From the NCBI GenBank assembly GCA_016721435.1, contig JADKIC010000014.1:62001-126000 (forward strand): 64,000 nucleotides of DNA, read 5' to 3'. The notes under the pieces are model-generated. The model was not told the origin of the DNA and searched no databases. It was given only the letters and a program-made list of their open reading frames with translations. Positions 39,257 to 50,472 of the stretch are shown here, in pieces (positions within the stretch are counted from its first letter, which is position 1; every line of letters starts with the position of its first letter). The DNA is from Bacteroidota bacterium. Lineage in GTDB: Bacteria; Bacteroidota; Bacteroidia; AKYH767-A; OLB10. The position numbers and the translations under genes are program-made.

Positions 39257-41734
39257 ATGAAGAGCGGGAGTTATTTCGTGGATGTTATTTTACCCTTGCC
39301 TTTACCGGATTTATTTACCTATTCGGTTCCTGCTGCGATGGTCGATCGGATCATTCCCGGTACACGCGTTGTTGTTCAGTTCGGAAAGCAAAAAGTATAT
39401 GCTGCATTGGTTTTTAAGTTACACACAATTGCTCCTTCCTTCTACGAGGTGAAACCGGTGATGGATATTCTGGATGAAGTCCCTGTGATTACTGAAGTGC
39501 AGTTTAAAATCTGGAAGTGGCTTTCCGATTATTATTTATGTACTCCCGGAGATGTGATGGCAGCAGCATTGCCTTCTGCCTTGCGTCTGCAAAGCGAATC
39601 GCGTATTGTGAAAAATGAGGATTTCAAGGGCGATGTTTCATCCTTTACAGATCGGGAGTATTTGATTTATGAAGCACTGGAAACGCAGGCTGAATTATCA
39701 CTGCATGATATTGAAAAAATTCTTTCGCTGAAGCAGGTGATGCCGGTGATACGAAGTATGATTAATAAAAAAATCATTCTGGTGAGGGAAGAAGTGGATG
39801 AACGGTATAAACCAAAATGGGTGGAGTATATTGCCGTGAATGATAAACTTTTTCCGGAAGACCGTCTCAACGATCTGGTAAATACACTCGAGAAAAAAGC
39901 ACCCAAGCAACTCGACCTTTTATTAGCTTACTTTCAAATGTCGCGCGATAGCGGAGAACCACAGGTGAATAAAGCAATGGCCTTGAAGAAAGCCGGTGTG
40001 ACGACAACTGTACTGCAAGCGCTGGTGAAAAAGGAAGTCCTTCTTCTTTCGCAACAAAGAGAGGATAGGGTAGGGCATTACGAGGGTAAGATCATTGCTC
40101 CCTACACGTTAAATCCATTTCAGGTGCAGGCGTTACACGAAACGAAACAGGCATTTTCAGAGGGGAGTGTGGTGTTATTGCATGGCGTTACCTCTTCCGG
40201 TAAAACAGAGTTGTATATTCATCTGATCACCGAACAATTAAATTCCGGTGCACAGGTATTGTATTTATTGCCGGAGATAGCCTTGACGACACAGTTGATT
40301 GGTCGGTTGCAAAAACACTTCGGTGACCGGCTACTCGTGTATCATTCCCGCTTCAATGAGCAGGAGCGGGTTGAAGTCTGGAATAAAATCATTGAAGACA
40401 ATAGCAACGCATCTTCAACCGGTAAACTGGTAATCGGTGCCCGTTCAGCAGTGTTTTTACCTTTTAGCCGACTCGGTTTGATCATTGTCGATGAGGAACA
40501 CGACCACTCCTATAAGCAAGTGGATCCTGCACCGCGGTATAATGCGCGGGACATTGCTATCGTGATGGGAGGCTATCAGGATGCCCGTATCCTGCTGGGA
40601 ACAGCTACGCCCAGTATGGAATCTTACTACAATGCTGTATCCGGTAAATATGCCTTGGTGACCTTGGATCGCCGTCATGCAGAATTGCAAATGCCGGATG
40701 TGTTTGTTGTGAATATGAAGGAGGCGAGGAAGAGGAAGATGGTGAATGGTCATTTTTCGAATATGCTCATTGAACAAATTACAGATGTTTTGGCGCAGGG
40801 CGAACAGGCGATCTTATTTCAAAACAGAAGAGGTTTTGCTCCCTACCTGGAATGCAATATCTGCTCCTGGACACCGCTTTGCGTGAATTGTGATGTATCA
40901 TTGACCTATCATAAAAAGAAGAATGAGCTGCGCTGTCATTATTGCGGCTATATGCAAACGTTACCTGTCAAATGCGCGGCCTGTGGTGATCAGGATTTAA
41001 GGATGAAGGGTTTCGGCACGGAACGGATCGAAGAGGAATTGCAACTCGTTTTTCCGGAGGCAAGAATTGCACGACTCGACTATGATACCACGCGATCGAA
41101 AACAGCGTACCATCGGATCATCACCACTTTCGAAGAGGGTGCAGTAGATATTCTGGTGGGAACGCAAATGGTGACGAAGGGTCTGGATTTTGATAAGGTG
41201 CAACTGGTAGGGATTTTGAATGCCGATGCCATCCTCCATTATCCGGAGTTCAGAGCACACGAGCGGGGCTTTCAGTTATTAGCGCAGGTGAGTGGGAGGG
41301 CAGGAAGAAGAAAGCATGGCAGAGTCTTAATTCAAGCCTATGATGTTAGTAATCCTGTGCTGTCGTTTGTGGAAAGACACGATTACCCGGGATTTTATAT
41401 GCATGAACTGAATGAAAGATATACATTTAGTTATCCTCCGTACTTCCGTCTCATTGAAATTCGTGTTAAGCATCGCGATGAGACGCAATTGGATCGGATG
41501 TCAAACGAACTATCGCTCATCCTTCGTTCCCTCTTCGGAAAACGCGTACTCGGACCCACCACACCCTCCGTGAACCGCATCAGAAATTATTTCCTTCGCC
41601 ATTTACTGATCAAACTTGAAAAAACCCTGAGCGTAAAAGAAGTAAAAGCAAAACTCAGCCAGGCCCTCGAATCCTACCGCAAAAAACCCGAAAACCGACA
41701 ACTCATTATTCAGGTAGATGTAGACCCGTTGTAG
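39257..41734 (+). CDS. priA: Primosomal protein N' (PriA helicase)
   Basis: An 825-residue helicase that reloads the replisome at stalled forks; full length and unbroken. The N-terminal 3'BD region begins DVILPLPLPDLFTY. Walker A is GVTSSGKTE (about 311-319), motif II DEEHD (about 412-416), and the zinc region has C-x2-C and further C-x2-C pairs (CNICSWTPLCVNC, CHYCGY, CAACGDQ, about 535-580). The helicase C domain holds VGTQMVTKGLDFD and QVSGRAGR. The tail LIIQVDVDPL is typical. A roughly 200-bp dispersed repeat starts within 5 bases of its stop. Confidence 0.97.
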   Translation: MKSGSYFVDVILPLPLPDLFTYSVPAAMVDRIIPGTRVVVQFGKQKVYAALVFKLHTIAPSFYEVKPVMDILDEVPVITEVQFKIWKWLSDYYLCTPGDVMAAALPSALRLQSESRIVKNEDFKGDVSSFTDREYLIYEALETQAELSLHDIEKILSLKQVMPVIRSMINKKIILVREEVDERYKPKWVEYIAVNDKLFPEDRLNDLVNTLEKKAPKQLDLLLAYFQMSRDSGEPQVNKAMALKKAGVTTTVLQALVKKEVLLLSQQREDRVGHYEGKIIAPYTLNPFQVQALHETKQAFSEGSVVLLHGVTSSGKTELYIHLITEQLNSGAQVLYLLPEIALTTQLIGRLQKHFGDRLLVYHSRFNEQERVEVWNKIIEDNSNASSTGKLVIGARSAVFLPFSRLGLIIVDEEHDHSYKQVDPAPRYNARDIAIVMGGYQDARILLGTATPSMESYYNAVSGKYALVTLDRRHAELQMPDVFVVNMKEARKRKMVNGHFSNMLIEQITDVLAQGEQAILFQNRRGFAPYLECNICSWTPLCVNCDVSLTYHKKKNELRCHYCGYMQTLPVKCAACGDQDLRMKGFGTERIEEELQLVFPEARIARLDYDTTRSKTAYHRIITTFEEGAVDILVGTQMVTKGLDFDKVQLVGILNADAILHYPEFRAHERGFQLLAQVSGRAGRRKHGRVLIQAYDVSNPVLSFVERHDYPGFYMHELNERYTFSYPPYFRLIEIRVKHRDETQLDRMSNELSLILRSLFGKRVLGPTTPSVNRIRNYFLRHLLIKLEKTLSVKEVKAKLSQALESYRKKPENRQLIIQVDVDPL

Positions 41735-41738
41735 GGGA

Positions 41739-41943
41739 TCAAAATTTTACTTACTAAAATAGAATTGATGAATTGATGAATGGATGAATTAATGAATGTT
41801 TTGAATTATTATAAAGTATTTGCTTTAGGAAAAATCCTCCGTGATTCTGTGTGCCCTTAGTGCCTTAGTGGTGAAAATGAAAATTCCTTCGAAGACGACG
41901 ATCTCCATTCACCTGAAATTTTGATAATATTATTCGAAACTAT
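41739..41943 (+). repeat. Dispersed intergenic repeat, copy A (about 200 bp)
   Basis: It starts with AAAATTTTACTTACTAAA, then GATGAATTGATGAATG-type runs, ATGAATGTTTTGAA, CCTCCGTGAT, CCTTAGTGCCTTAGTGGT and CCTTCGAAGACGA, and ends CATTCACCTGAAATTTTGAT. The same blocks occur in the same order on the opposite strand at 52150-52360. Confidence 0.8.
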
Positions 41944-42042
41944 ATTTTTTTTCAAACTGAAATCATCGCAAGGCTTCCCGATCAAATCAACCCATTGTCA
42001 TACCTGTCTCCCGCCCATCGATCATCCATCATCATATCATCC

Positions 42043-42342
42043 ATTTTCAAATCAACTCATTTTCAAATTTTCAAATCAACTCATTTTCAAATTTTCAAAT
42101 CAACTCATTTTCAAATTTTCAAATCAACTCATTTTCAAATTTTCAAATCAACTCATTTTCAAATTTTCAAATCAACTCATTTTCAAATTTTCAAATCAAC
42201 TCATTTTCAAATTTTCAAATCAACTCATTTTCAAATTTTCAAATCAACTCATTTTCAAATTTTCAAATCAACTCATTTTCAAATTTTCAAATCAACTCAT
42301 TTTCAAATTTTCAAATCAACTCATTTTCAAATTTTCAAATTA
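42043..42342. repeat. Tandem array of a 24-bp unit, 12 copies
   Basis: The unit is AAATCAACTCATTTTCAAATTTTC-like (reference point TCAACTCAT at 42052, then every 24 bases to 42316). Copies are identical. The array abuts the stop codon of the TonB receptor gene at 42340-42342. Long open frames across it exist only because the unit is a multiple of three. The rest of the 605-base gap from 41735 is the dispersed repeat A and a short AT-rich link. Confidence 0.95.
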
Positions 42343-45106
42343 ATTCAATTCTACCAACAACTGCAGATAAAGCAACCTCCCAATCAAAGGTCCTCCGTAA
42401 ACTTCATAGTGAAGATTTTCAAGTATATTGGAGCAACCAAATTTTAAAGTAGTTTTTGTTTCAGGAAAGCGCTTGTTGATTTGCGCATCCACCACTCCAT
42501 AATCTTCAATGGAACCTGTGAATTGTGGTGAACCCTCGAAAAGGAATCCCTGTACCCATTTATAATTGATGCTAAAGCCCCAGTTGCTTCCTATCTTATT
42601 GTCAATGTTAAGTCCGCTGAATCCGACATTGAATTTATTTTTGGGAGTATTGAATGCAGGAATTAAAGGATCATCAGAACCATTTCTGTCGAGTTCGTTC
42701 CATGACCAGTTCCCTGATAAGGAATAGAATTTACTGAAATAATAATTTAATCCAACCGTGAATCCCCGGGTAGTAACGATGTCTTCAGAGTTGGTGGCCA
42801 CCCTCAAAATATTATTTAAAAATATAGGCAATGGTGATCCCTGCGCAACGGTGACATCTGCCCCCAGCTTATAACCGATAAAATTTTTATAGGTGCTATA
42901 GTAGGCATTCATGTCCATGAATAATCGTTTGAATAACGTTACCCTATAGCCGACTTCAATGGTTTTTACTTCCTCAGGTTTTACCGGACTCACATTAAAA
43001 TAAGAAAGTGTATCCACATTCTGATCATTGAATCCGGCAAAGAGGGATTCCAGCGTAACGAGGGAGTCAAATCCATTCAGATTGCCAATGAGGATCGCTC
43101 TTCCAACCTGATAGTATAAATACTGATCTGCCATTGTCGGATTACGGATGGCGGAGCTGAAGGAGAGACGAAAAGTTTGGTTGTTGTCCGGATTGTAAAC
43201 GAGGGAAGCCGCAGGTGAAAAGAGGTAGTCGAAATTTTCATTTTTATCCATCCGAAGCGTGGCATTGATTTTTAAACGATCAGAAAAAATCTTCTTGTCA
43301 ATACCGGCATATAAACCATATTCAGAATTTTCAATGACTCTGTTGTTGGTGTCGCTGAAAATGGTGCCGCGGGAGTCGGGGAGGTATTTCCTGAAATTTG
43401 CTCCGGTGGTGAAGAGGAAACTGTCAATGTTGAATTTATACTCTCCATGAATATGATAGAGCGCTGACTTATCATAAAATTTCGAACCTCCTCCGGAAAA
43501 TGTTTCTCTGGAGGTGATGCTTGAAAAGGCCGAATCAAAGGAAGCTGTGCCGGGCTGATAAGTAGCCTGATTTCCAAGTATGGGTTGTCCCGCTGTATTG
43601 GCATAGGCCGCCGCTCCGGCATGATAGAGTTGTAGCGAGTCGTAGTAATTCTGGATCAGAAAAGGATTGATGGATGCCAGATACTGCAGGTAATCGGGGT
43701 ATTGTGAGACTTGTGGAAACCCGGGAAAATTTCTGATTTTTTGAAAGTAATTGTTGCTGTTGAAGAAGAATACATAGTCTTTGATATAATCCGCATCGTC
43801 CTTTACGGCTCGTTGCAACAGTAATGCTGTGAAAATGCATCATAGGAATTTCCGGCATTTTCATTGGTGATGTATCCTCTTAAAAAAACTTATCCGGCTT
43901 ACGGATTTCCAGTCTGTTTTGAAAGAAGAGAATATCTTTCAGACTATATCTGTTATCGCCCTGATATACCGTCGTGCCGTACCCGAAATTAGAGCTGGCA
44001 ATGATTTCTGTTTCTTTTCCAATCTTATAATGCAAAGCACTATTTAATTTTAGATTTCTGGTGTTGTAATCAACGATGTCTTTTTCAGCATAGCCCTTTC
44101 TGTAAACAATTCCAATACCCGGACGCAAGGCGGGAACCAGACTAAAATCTCCTCCTGAATAATATTCGTCACCGTAAACATTTACCGCATCATAGCCTCC
44201 GGGATTGTCAATCCCACTCCTGGATTGAGGCGTTGCTGCCCTGTTATCTGCTTCCCAATCATTGGCCGTCAGATAAAATGCATTGAATTTCATGCCGAGT
44301 TTCTCAACTCCCGCCTTGTTCTTTTTCACCACGGCATAACGTATCGCGGTCTCCATTAAATTCCGGCTACCCGTTTTGAAACTGACCTCTAATCCCGGCT
44401 TCACAAACGGACTCCTTGTAGTCATACTGATTACACCATTAAACGCATTGGGTCCGTAAAATGCAGAACTGGCGCCTACGATTAAATCCACTTTGAGGAT
44501 ATCCAATTCAGAACTTCCGAGGAAATTACCGAGTGAAAAGTTTAATCCCGGAGCCTGATTGTCCACGCCGTCAATGGTCTGCAGCGAACGTACCGGAGAA
44601 GTACTGTTAAACCCCCGCGTATTCACTACTTTAAAACCCAGACTCGCTGCAGTGACATCTACGCCCTTCAATGCCCCCAAACCATCATAGAAGTTGGCGG
44701 CAGGTGTTTGTTTTATCGCGATAATATCCATGGCCTCTACCGTTAGCGCCGATTCCCGTTGCTTTTCCGTCAGCCGCGATTCCACCACACTGACCTCTTT
44801 TAATATTTTTTCATTGGTGCTCAAAAAGATTTGAAGAGGGGTGTTGGGATTTTGGATGTTGATCTCTTTCAACTGATATCCGATATAAGTCACTGTAATA
44901 GTAAAAGGGACGCTTTGACCTTGTGTTTCCAGATTAAAATTGCCATCAATATCGGTGGTCGTTCCAATGGTGCTTCCCTTAATAGAAATCGTTGCGCCAA
45001 TTAATGCCTCTTTTGATTTTTCATCTTTTACTACTCCTTTCAGGACTTGTGCAAACCCGGGAATGCCGGCTAAAACCAATAGAAATAGTAGAGTTATAGG
45101 ACGCAT
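42340..45106 (-). CDS. TonB-dependent outer membrane receptor (frameshifted)
   Basis: About 922 residues. A signal peptide (MRPITLLFLLVLAGIPGFAQ) is followed by a carboxypeptidase-regulatory-like domain (about 22-105; ATISIKGSTIGTTTDIDGNF) and a plug domain with VVNTRGFNSTSPVRSLQTIDGVD and GASSAFYGPNAFNGVISMTTR. The barrel follows to the end (YGVVDAQINKRFPETKTTLKFGCSNILENLHYEVYGG is the last part). A frame break in a T run near 43880 and another near 43845 fall inside the barrel; the joined text reads LRGYITNENAGNSYDAF. There is no SusD-like partner gene adjacent, so this is not a Sus-type locus. The substrate is unknown. Confidence 0.9.
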
Positions 45107-45136
45107 ATTTATCAAGGGGATAGATTTGGTTTAAAA

Positions 45137-45144
45137 CAAAAATA
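45137..45144 (-). promoter_or_regulatory. Possible -7 promoter box (TATTTTTG) of the TonB receptor gene
   Basis: TAnnTTTG match on the minus strand 30 bases before ATG 45106, in the divergent gap to the MORN-repeat gene. Confidence 0.35.
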
Positions 45145-45253
45145 AAGAATTGTTGATTAACGTTCTTATTAAAATTTGAATAGTTATGGGAATTATGTGA
45201 AAGAAAGTCATCGCTTCGTTTTAAGTAATCATAGTAATTTGCATTTTTGTACC

Positions 45254-45967
45254 ATGTTACGCGCGTTTCTTCTGATGTTACTGATCTGTTTCGCAGGTTC
45301 GGTTAAGGCCCAAAAAGAGAATTATCAGGTCTTTAAGGGTGATACCATCAACCGGAAGGACAGTAAGGGGTTGAAACAAGGAAACTGGAGGAAATATTAC
45401 CGCACGGATACCCTTTGTTCTGAAACCGTTTTCAAGAATGATAAGCCCATTGGCATTTCCAGAACATGGTATGAAAGTGGGAAACTGAAAGCCGAAGTGA
45501 CGTTTGAGAAGGATAACCGAAGGTCTGATGCAGTATCCTATTTTGAGAGTGGGAAGGTCATGGCGAGAGGCAGATATTATAACTTAAAAAAGGATAGTGT
45601 CTGGACGTATTTCGGGGAAAATGATTCCGTCAGATCAATAGAAATTTATAACAAGGGATTGCCGGTTGGTTTGTGGAAAGTGTTTTATGAAAATGGGATG
45701 CCGGCGGAAGAGAAGTCGTACCTGAATGGTAAACGGAATGGTGCTTATCGTCAATTCAACGATAACGGCAAGCTCCTTTTTGAGATGTCTTATAAGGAGG
45801 ATAAAGAGGAAGGCCCCGTTAAAATTTATTATGAAGATGGGAAGATCCGTGAAACAGGTACTTACAGGTCGGGATTAAAAGAGGGCTCCTGGCTGGAGTT
45901 TGATAAAATCGGCAATATTGTTAAAAATGAAGTCTATAGAGCCGGTGTGTTGGTAAAGAAACCTTAA
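45254..45967 (+). CDS. Secreted MORN_2-repeat protein (YwqK-like)
   Basis: A 237-residue protein from ATG 45254 (MLRAFLLMLL...), with a signal peptide ending near VKAQ. The mature part is a series of MORN_2 repeats of about 22 residues: KQGNWRKYYRTD, SRTWYESGKLKAEVTF, VSYFESGKVMARGRYY, WKVFYENGMPAEEKSYLNGK, YRQFNDNGKLLFEMSYKED, VKIYYEDGKIRETGTYRSG. Repeats of the form W/Y-x-x-x-Y/F-x-x-x-G-K occur in the YwqK antitoxin family of annotations, but secreted Bacteroidota members have no known toxin partner and none is seen here. Divergent from the TonB receptor. Confidence 0.8.
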   Translation: MLRAFLLMLLICFAGSVKAQKENYQVFKGDTINRKDSKGLKQGNWRKYYRTDTLCSETVFKNDKPIGISRTWYESGKLKAEVTFEKDNRRSDAVSYFESGKVMARGRYYNLKKDSVWTYFGENDSVRSIEIYNKGLPVGLWKVFYENGMPAEEKSYLNGKRNGAYRQFNDNGKLLFEMSYKEDKEEGPVKIYYEDGKIRETGTYRSGLKEGSWLEFDKIGNIVKNEVYRAGVLVKKP

Positions 45968-46058
45968 ATTCAATTGTTGAAAAAATCCTGAGTGCGCAGT
46001 ATTTCATCTGATTTTAAGTCCTATTTTTCTTTAAAATATTTCTAAAAATCGGAAGGAT

Positions 46059-49000
46059 ATGATGAATGAAAGCAATACTCAAAAGGATTTATTTTCAGAC
46101 CTGAGTTTAACCATTGACAGGCTTTATCTCGTAGCAGGATGGGAACTGGATCTCGATCATCTGATCTTTTACCTCGATAGTTTACATAAGGATTTATTAT
46201 TGGGTCTCGGCTATGAAAATATTCCCGACTCCCTCACCTTGCTGGAGTATGCCGAACGTTATGTGTATCCCGAAGATGTAAAGGTGGTGCAGGAGCGCTA
46301 TGAATTCGCTTTGTCCTCTAAAGAAGATACTTCCTATACCGACCGTTTTGAACTTCGGTTGAAAGCTGTTGATGGTAAAGTCTATTATTTTCTGATCAAC
46401 AGTTGGTTGTTGCGTCCCGGAGTCATTAGAGGGCAGGGACAAAATATCACCGATTTAAAATCGGCACATCACCTGATTGAAGATACATCTGCTTCCTTAA
46501 AATCGGTAATTGAAAATACCGATGATTATATTTTTATAGCAAAATGTTCCGGTGAATTAGTGGCATTTAATACAAATTTCAGAACAATTTTATCTGATTT
46601 CTATGGTATAAATATCGAAGTAGGTGAGAATATTCTGCAGGTCATTCCGGAAGTGTTATATAAACAATGGACACCCTTGCTCTTCGGAGCTTGTGAAGGA
46701 AACAAACAGATCAAGGAACTCGATATTCAGTTGAACAACATTTGGTATCATATAGAAATTTCTGTAAATCCTATTTTTAAGAATGAAACAGTGAGTTCGG
46801 TTTCTTTTTCATCAGAGATATCACGACGAAGTGGCGGATGAGCCGACTGGATGCCTTAGAAACATCGGTTTTCGAAAAAGCGTTTAAGAGTAAACAACTC
46901 AAAGACGTAGTGAGCACCTTACTGGAAGGAATTGAAATTCTTGTTCCCGAGATGAAATGTTATGTTACGCAGAAAAAAAAGGAGGTGATGGCTCTGGAAT
47001 GGCTGAGTGCACCCGGTATTCCACCTTCGTATCTGAATGCTGTAAATGAAATAACCATAGATGACAAGCATGGCTCCTGTGGACTAGCAGCAGCTACTAT
47101 GGAACCGGTACTCATCAATGATATTCGTGATCATGCTTGCTGGGATAGTTATCGGGCTATCACACTTTTAAATGGATTTCAGGCCTGTTATTCTTTTCCG
47201 GTGATCAGCAGCGATGGAAAAGTGTTAGGGACCTTGGGAGCCTATTATTCCGACGTACATGAGATGACCGATTATGAAATGAGTCTGATGATTCGTTCCG
47301 TCAATATTGTCGGCATCCTCATGGAGAAAGACAATATGTTTCGCGAAATTCAGGGGCAAAGTAATCAGTTGCTGGAGATCAGTGCATCAGTTCCCGGTGT
47401 GATCTATATTGTGAAGATGGATAAATACGGGAATAGAAAATTCATGTATGTCAGTGATGGTGTGGAGAAGTACTTGAATATTTCCAAAGCGATGGCGATG
47501 GAGTCCTATTCCAATATCGTTGCCTCTGTTCTGGAAGGAGATAAGGTGAAGTTCAGAAATGCATTGGAAGAGTCTATTGGTAATAAAACGATGATGGAAA
47601 TTGAATTTCAATTATCGCCTGATGTTATTCCGGAGTTTCATTGTTTCTTTTTGCGCGCTGTCCATAGCTTCAAAGAAGATGGTTCCATTCTGACTTATGG
47701 TTCCGTTTTTGATATTACCAATCAGAAAAAAGCGGAAGGGAGTATTCTTCAAAAGCAAATGGAGCTCGAAGCCCTCATTAAATGTATTGATGATATCGTA
47801 TTTGTTGTTAGATAGTAAGGATGTATTTGTGGATGTATACTGTCGCGATGAAAGTTTTCTTTATACAGATAAGGAAGTATTTATTGGAAAGGGTGTGAGT
47901 GACATTATGCCCGCTGAGGTCATTTCATGTTTTTCAAAGTCACGATTGGAATTAAAAGACAGGGATCAATCTTCCGAATTTTTTTATGAGCTGGACGCAC
48001 GTGGTAATAGAAATTATTTTAAAGCCCGATTGATTAAAGTGACCGATTCCGACCTGGTCCTGGTCAGCGTAAAGAATATCACGCAGGAGAAGGATTTACA
48101 TTTTATGAATGAGAAACTGCGGACGATACTCGATGAAGCCGGTACCTATGGCTCCTTTGGTTCATTTGAGTTAAATCCGAAGGAACTATCATTCTTCTGT
48201 TCGTATCATATTTATGAAATGCTGGGATTAACGTCCGAAAGAAAGGCAGGGAATTCTATGATTTTTTCTTTGCTGCTATTCATCCTGACGATGTTCAGAT
48301 CTTTGAAAGCAGATTGAATGATGCCCTTTTGAATGGAGAAGGCTTTGAAATGGAATTTCGTTTGCTGCATCAATATGGTCATTATATCTGGTTGCGTTTT
48401 GTGGCTAAAGTGACCACTGATCCCCGCACGAATGAAAAGGTGGTTCAGGGTATTTTAAATAATGTGACCCGAACCAAACTAGCGGAAATTTCCTATAAGA
48501 AAAGAGGAAGTCTCCTTGAAGCCATCTCGCTTTTATCGCTCAAAATGATGGACGATGATCAATTGGATAGCTCCATTCAGCAGTTATTGAATAAGCTGGG
48601 AGAGTCCTTTGAAGTGAGTCGGATTTATTTGTTCCGGAATGCGCATGATCAGGTGCAAGGTAAATTTATGTCCAGCCAGATCATGGAGTGGACAGATGGA
48701 ACCGTGGAACCGCAAATTGACAATGAAGACATGATCAGTTTTGATTTTGTGGAGAACGGTTTCATGAGTTGGGTGGATGAGTTATCTATGGGCAGACCTG
48801 TTTTAGGAAATGTACGGGATTTTCCGGCAAGCGTAAAAACCGTATTGACTGCGCAGGAGATCAAATCCATTTTAGTAGTTCCGGTTTTTGTCGCCGGTGA
48901 ATGGTGGGGACAACTTGGATTTGATGAATGCAGAGTAGAAAGGACCTGGCTCGAGGATGATGTGACCTTGTTGACTGCAGCAGCCAATCTCATCGGTAAT

Positions 49001-50065
49001 GCCTTAGAGAAATACCGTTTGAATTCAGCCATTGCCAACAGTGAATCACGCTATAGAAATGCTTTCAATACCACAACAGAAGGGATGCTATTGTTGGATA
49101 AATCCGGTGAAATACGCTCTTGCAACGATGCCGCCGCTGCTCTATTGCAAATGGAGCAGGAGGAGTTTACGCAATGGTTGACGAATGGATCTGTTGCAGA
49201 CGAATGGACATGGTTAAATGCAGATGGTACTGTTGTGAAATCCGGAGACCATCCCCTATTAGACGCTGTTAAAGAAAGAAAATCATTATCGAATGTTACG
49301 CTTGGACTTCAGTCTGCCGGACAGCAAGTGAAATGGCTCCGGTTTAATATTTCCGTATTGATGGATAAAAAGAAAAAAGAGGAGACAGGACTCCTGATTT
49401 CATTTGCTGATATCACTACAGAAATTGAACTGAAACAAGAACTTGCAACAACCAAACAACAAGTAAGGGCTAGAGTAGAAGGGCTGCAGGAAAGAATGAA
49501 GCGCGATTTGGGATTGCTTTCCGGTTATATGCGGTTGCAGCAGCTTTATTCTGATGATCGTGCATCAGCAGCGTTAAAATCTTCTCAAAGTAAAGTGAAT
49601 GCCATGGTACTGGCGCCGGAAACCATTTACACGAATGGAGAATTCACACCATCGCAGTTCTCCCATTACCTCGATAAAATATGCAGGGCGACCATTGCAA
49701 ATACCAAAGCCGCAAATACCACAATCACCTGCTCGGTAGAAGGTGAACTCGCCGGACTTTCAGAAAGCAACATGATCACCCTGGCCTCAATAGTAAATGA
49801 ACTCGTCGGCAATGCCTGCACCCATTCGTTCAAAAACCAACGGGAAGGATTAATACTTGTAGGATTAAAAACTCAAGGCGATTACCATGTACTGGAAATG
49901 GAGGATGATGGTAATGGCTTCCCTGAAAGTACAAACAAGAACAGCAGTTCTTCTCTTTCAATGGCATTTGTGAAAAGTCTGGTCACATTGCTCAACGGAG
50001 CCATGACGATCGAGTCAAATAAAGGAACTAAAATTATTATTACTTTTCCGAAAGGAAAGAAGTAG
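46059..50065 (+). CDS. Multi-PAS/GAF signalling protein with degenerate HisKA_2/HATPase end (frameshifted)
   Basis: About 1,335 residues across three breaks (near 46808, 47812 and 48265), each giving a good continuation such as SFFIRDITTKWRMSR. Order: two PAS domains (1-260), a GAF domain (about 275-440; GSCGLAAATMEPVLINDIRDH), three PAS/PAC units (PHMEEF-like; the last ends IWLRFVAKVTTDPR), a second GAF (about 830-980), a further PAS, then a coiled coil and a kinase-like end. The C-terminus has HisKA_2 features (LLSGYMRLQQLYSDDR, KVNAMVLAPETIY), N-box NELVGNACTH and G1 DDGNGFPE. The H-box position reads GLQERMKRDL, with no histidine, and the G2 box lacks its glycines (SSSLSMAF). No transmembrane helix is seen, so it is cytoplasmic. 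Confidence 0.85.
49450..50062 (+). other. HisKA_2-like dimerisation/ATPase region without phosphoacceptor histidine
   Basis: Aligning to the family motif E-I-H-H-R-V-K-N-N-L-Q, the sequence at 49481-49513 reads G-L-Q-E-R-M-K-R-D-L-G. Downstream motifs (LQ, then S-x-x-K-V-x-A-M-x-L-x-x-E-x-I-Y) hold register, so the missing histidine is not a frame error. The ATP-lid G2 box is also poor. Confidence 0.65.
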
Positions 50066-50214
50066 TAATTGAAATTAAATCTTCGGGATATTATTGATGG
50101 GGGTTAAAGTGTTGAGTCGAAAACAATCAAATTTGATTTGAAAATTTGAAAATGGGTTAATTTGAAGATGTGATGTATGAATGATTAAATTAATGAAGTT
50201 ACAGCGGCTCCCTC

Positions 50215-50351
50215 CTTGGGCTCCGAAGCTTCAGCGAAGGAGACGGTCTTCGTAGCTTCATCGAAGGAGACGGTCTTCGTAGCTTCATCGAAGGAGACCA
50301 CGACTCTGCGACTCCCTCGGGCAACGAAGCTTTTAGCGAAGGAGACTGCGA
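50215..50351. repeat. Low-complexity 27-bp repeats around GAAGGAGAC
   Basis: Two consecutive copies of a 27-bp unit beginning GAAGGAGACGGTCTTCGT, with degenerate flanking copies (AGCGAAGGAGAC twice more), in a 407-base gene-free gap (50066-50472). The gap also begins with TTTGATTTGAAAATTTGAAAATGG (here shown as two overlapping parts: GATTTGAAAATTTGAAAA), related to the 24-bp array unit. Confidence 0.75.
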
Positions 50352-50472
50352 GACACCTTTTAACTTGCTATCCGATTGACAAAAAACAGACTACCGAAAA
50401 ATATTGATGAGAATTCAGATTAATAGTGATCGTCTTCTTAATTGCAATTAGTTTTTCCGTAATTTTATTGTG

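Noticed and set aside
41921..42447. Long plus-strand open frames across the 24-bp array (repeated FSNQLIFK or FKSTHFQI peptides)
   Set aside because: They are open only because a 24-base unit keeps any frame; two frames are open at once, there is no start context, and they run into the 3' end of the TonB receptor on the other strand.
45254..45967. Toxin-antitoxin system based on the YwqK-like annotation
   Set aside because: The protein has a signal peptide and no toxin gene is adjacent; MORN_2 repeats alone do not support an antitoxin role.
46838..48317. ATGA-type overlaps between successive frames in the large sensor gene, and at queA (30172) and mrp (53221), as true translational coupling
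   Set aside because: The frames on both sides are parts of one domain; restoring one base joins them. Real coupling is kept only where both sides are complete proteins, such as comA-rhodanese and the thioredoxin pair.
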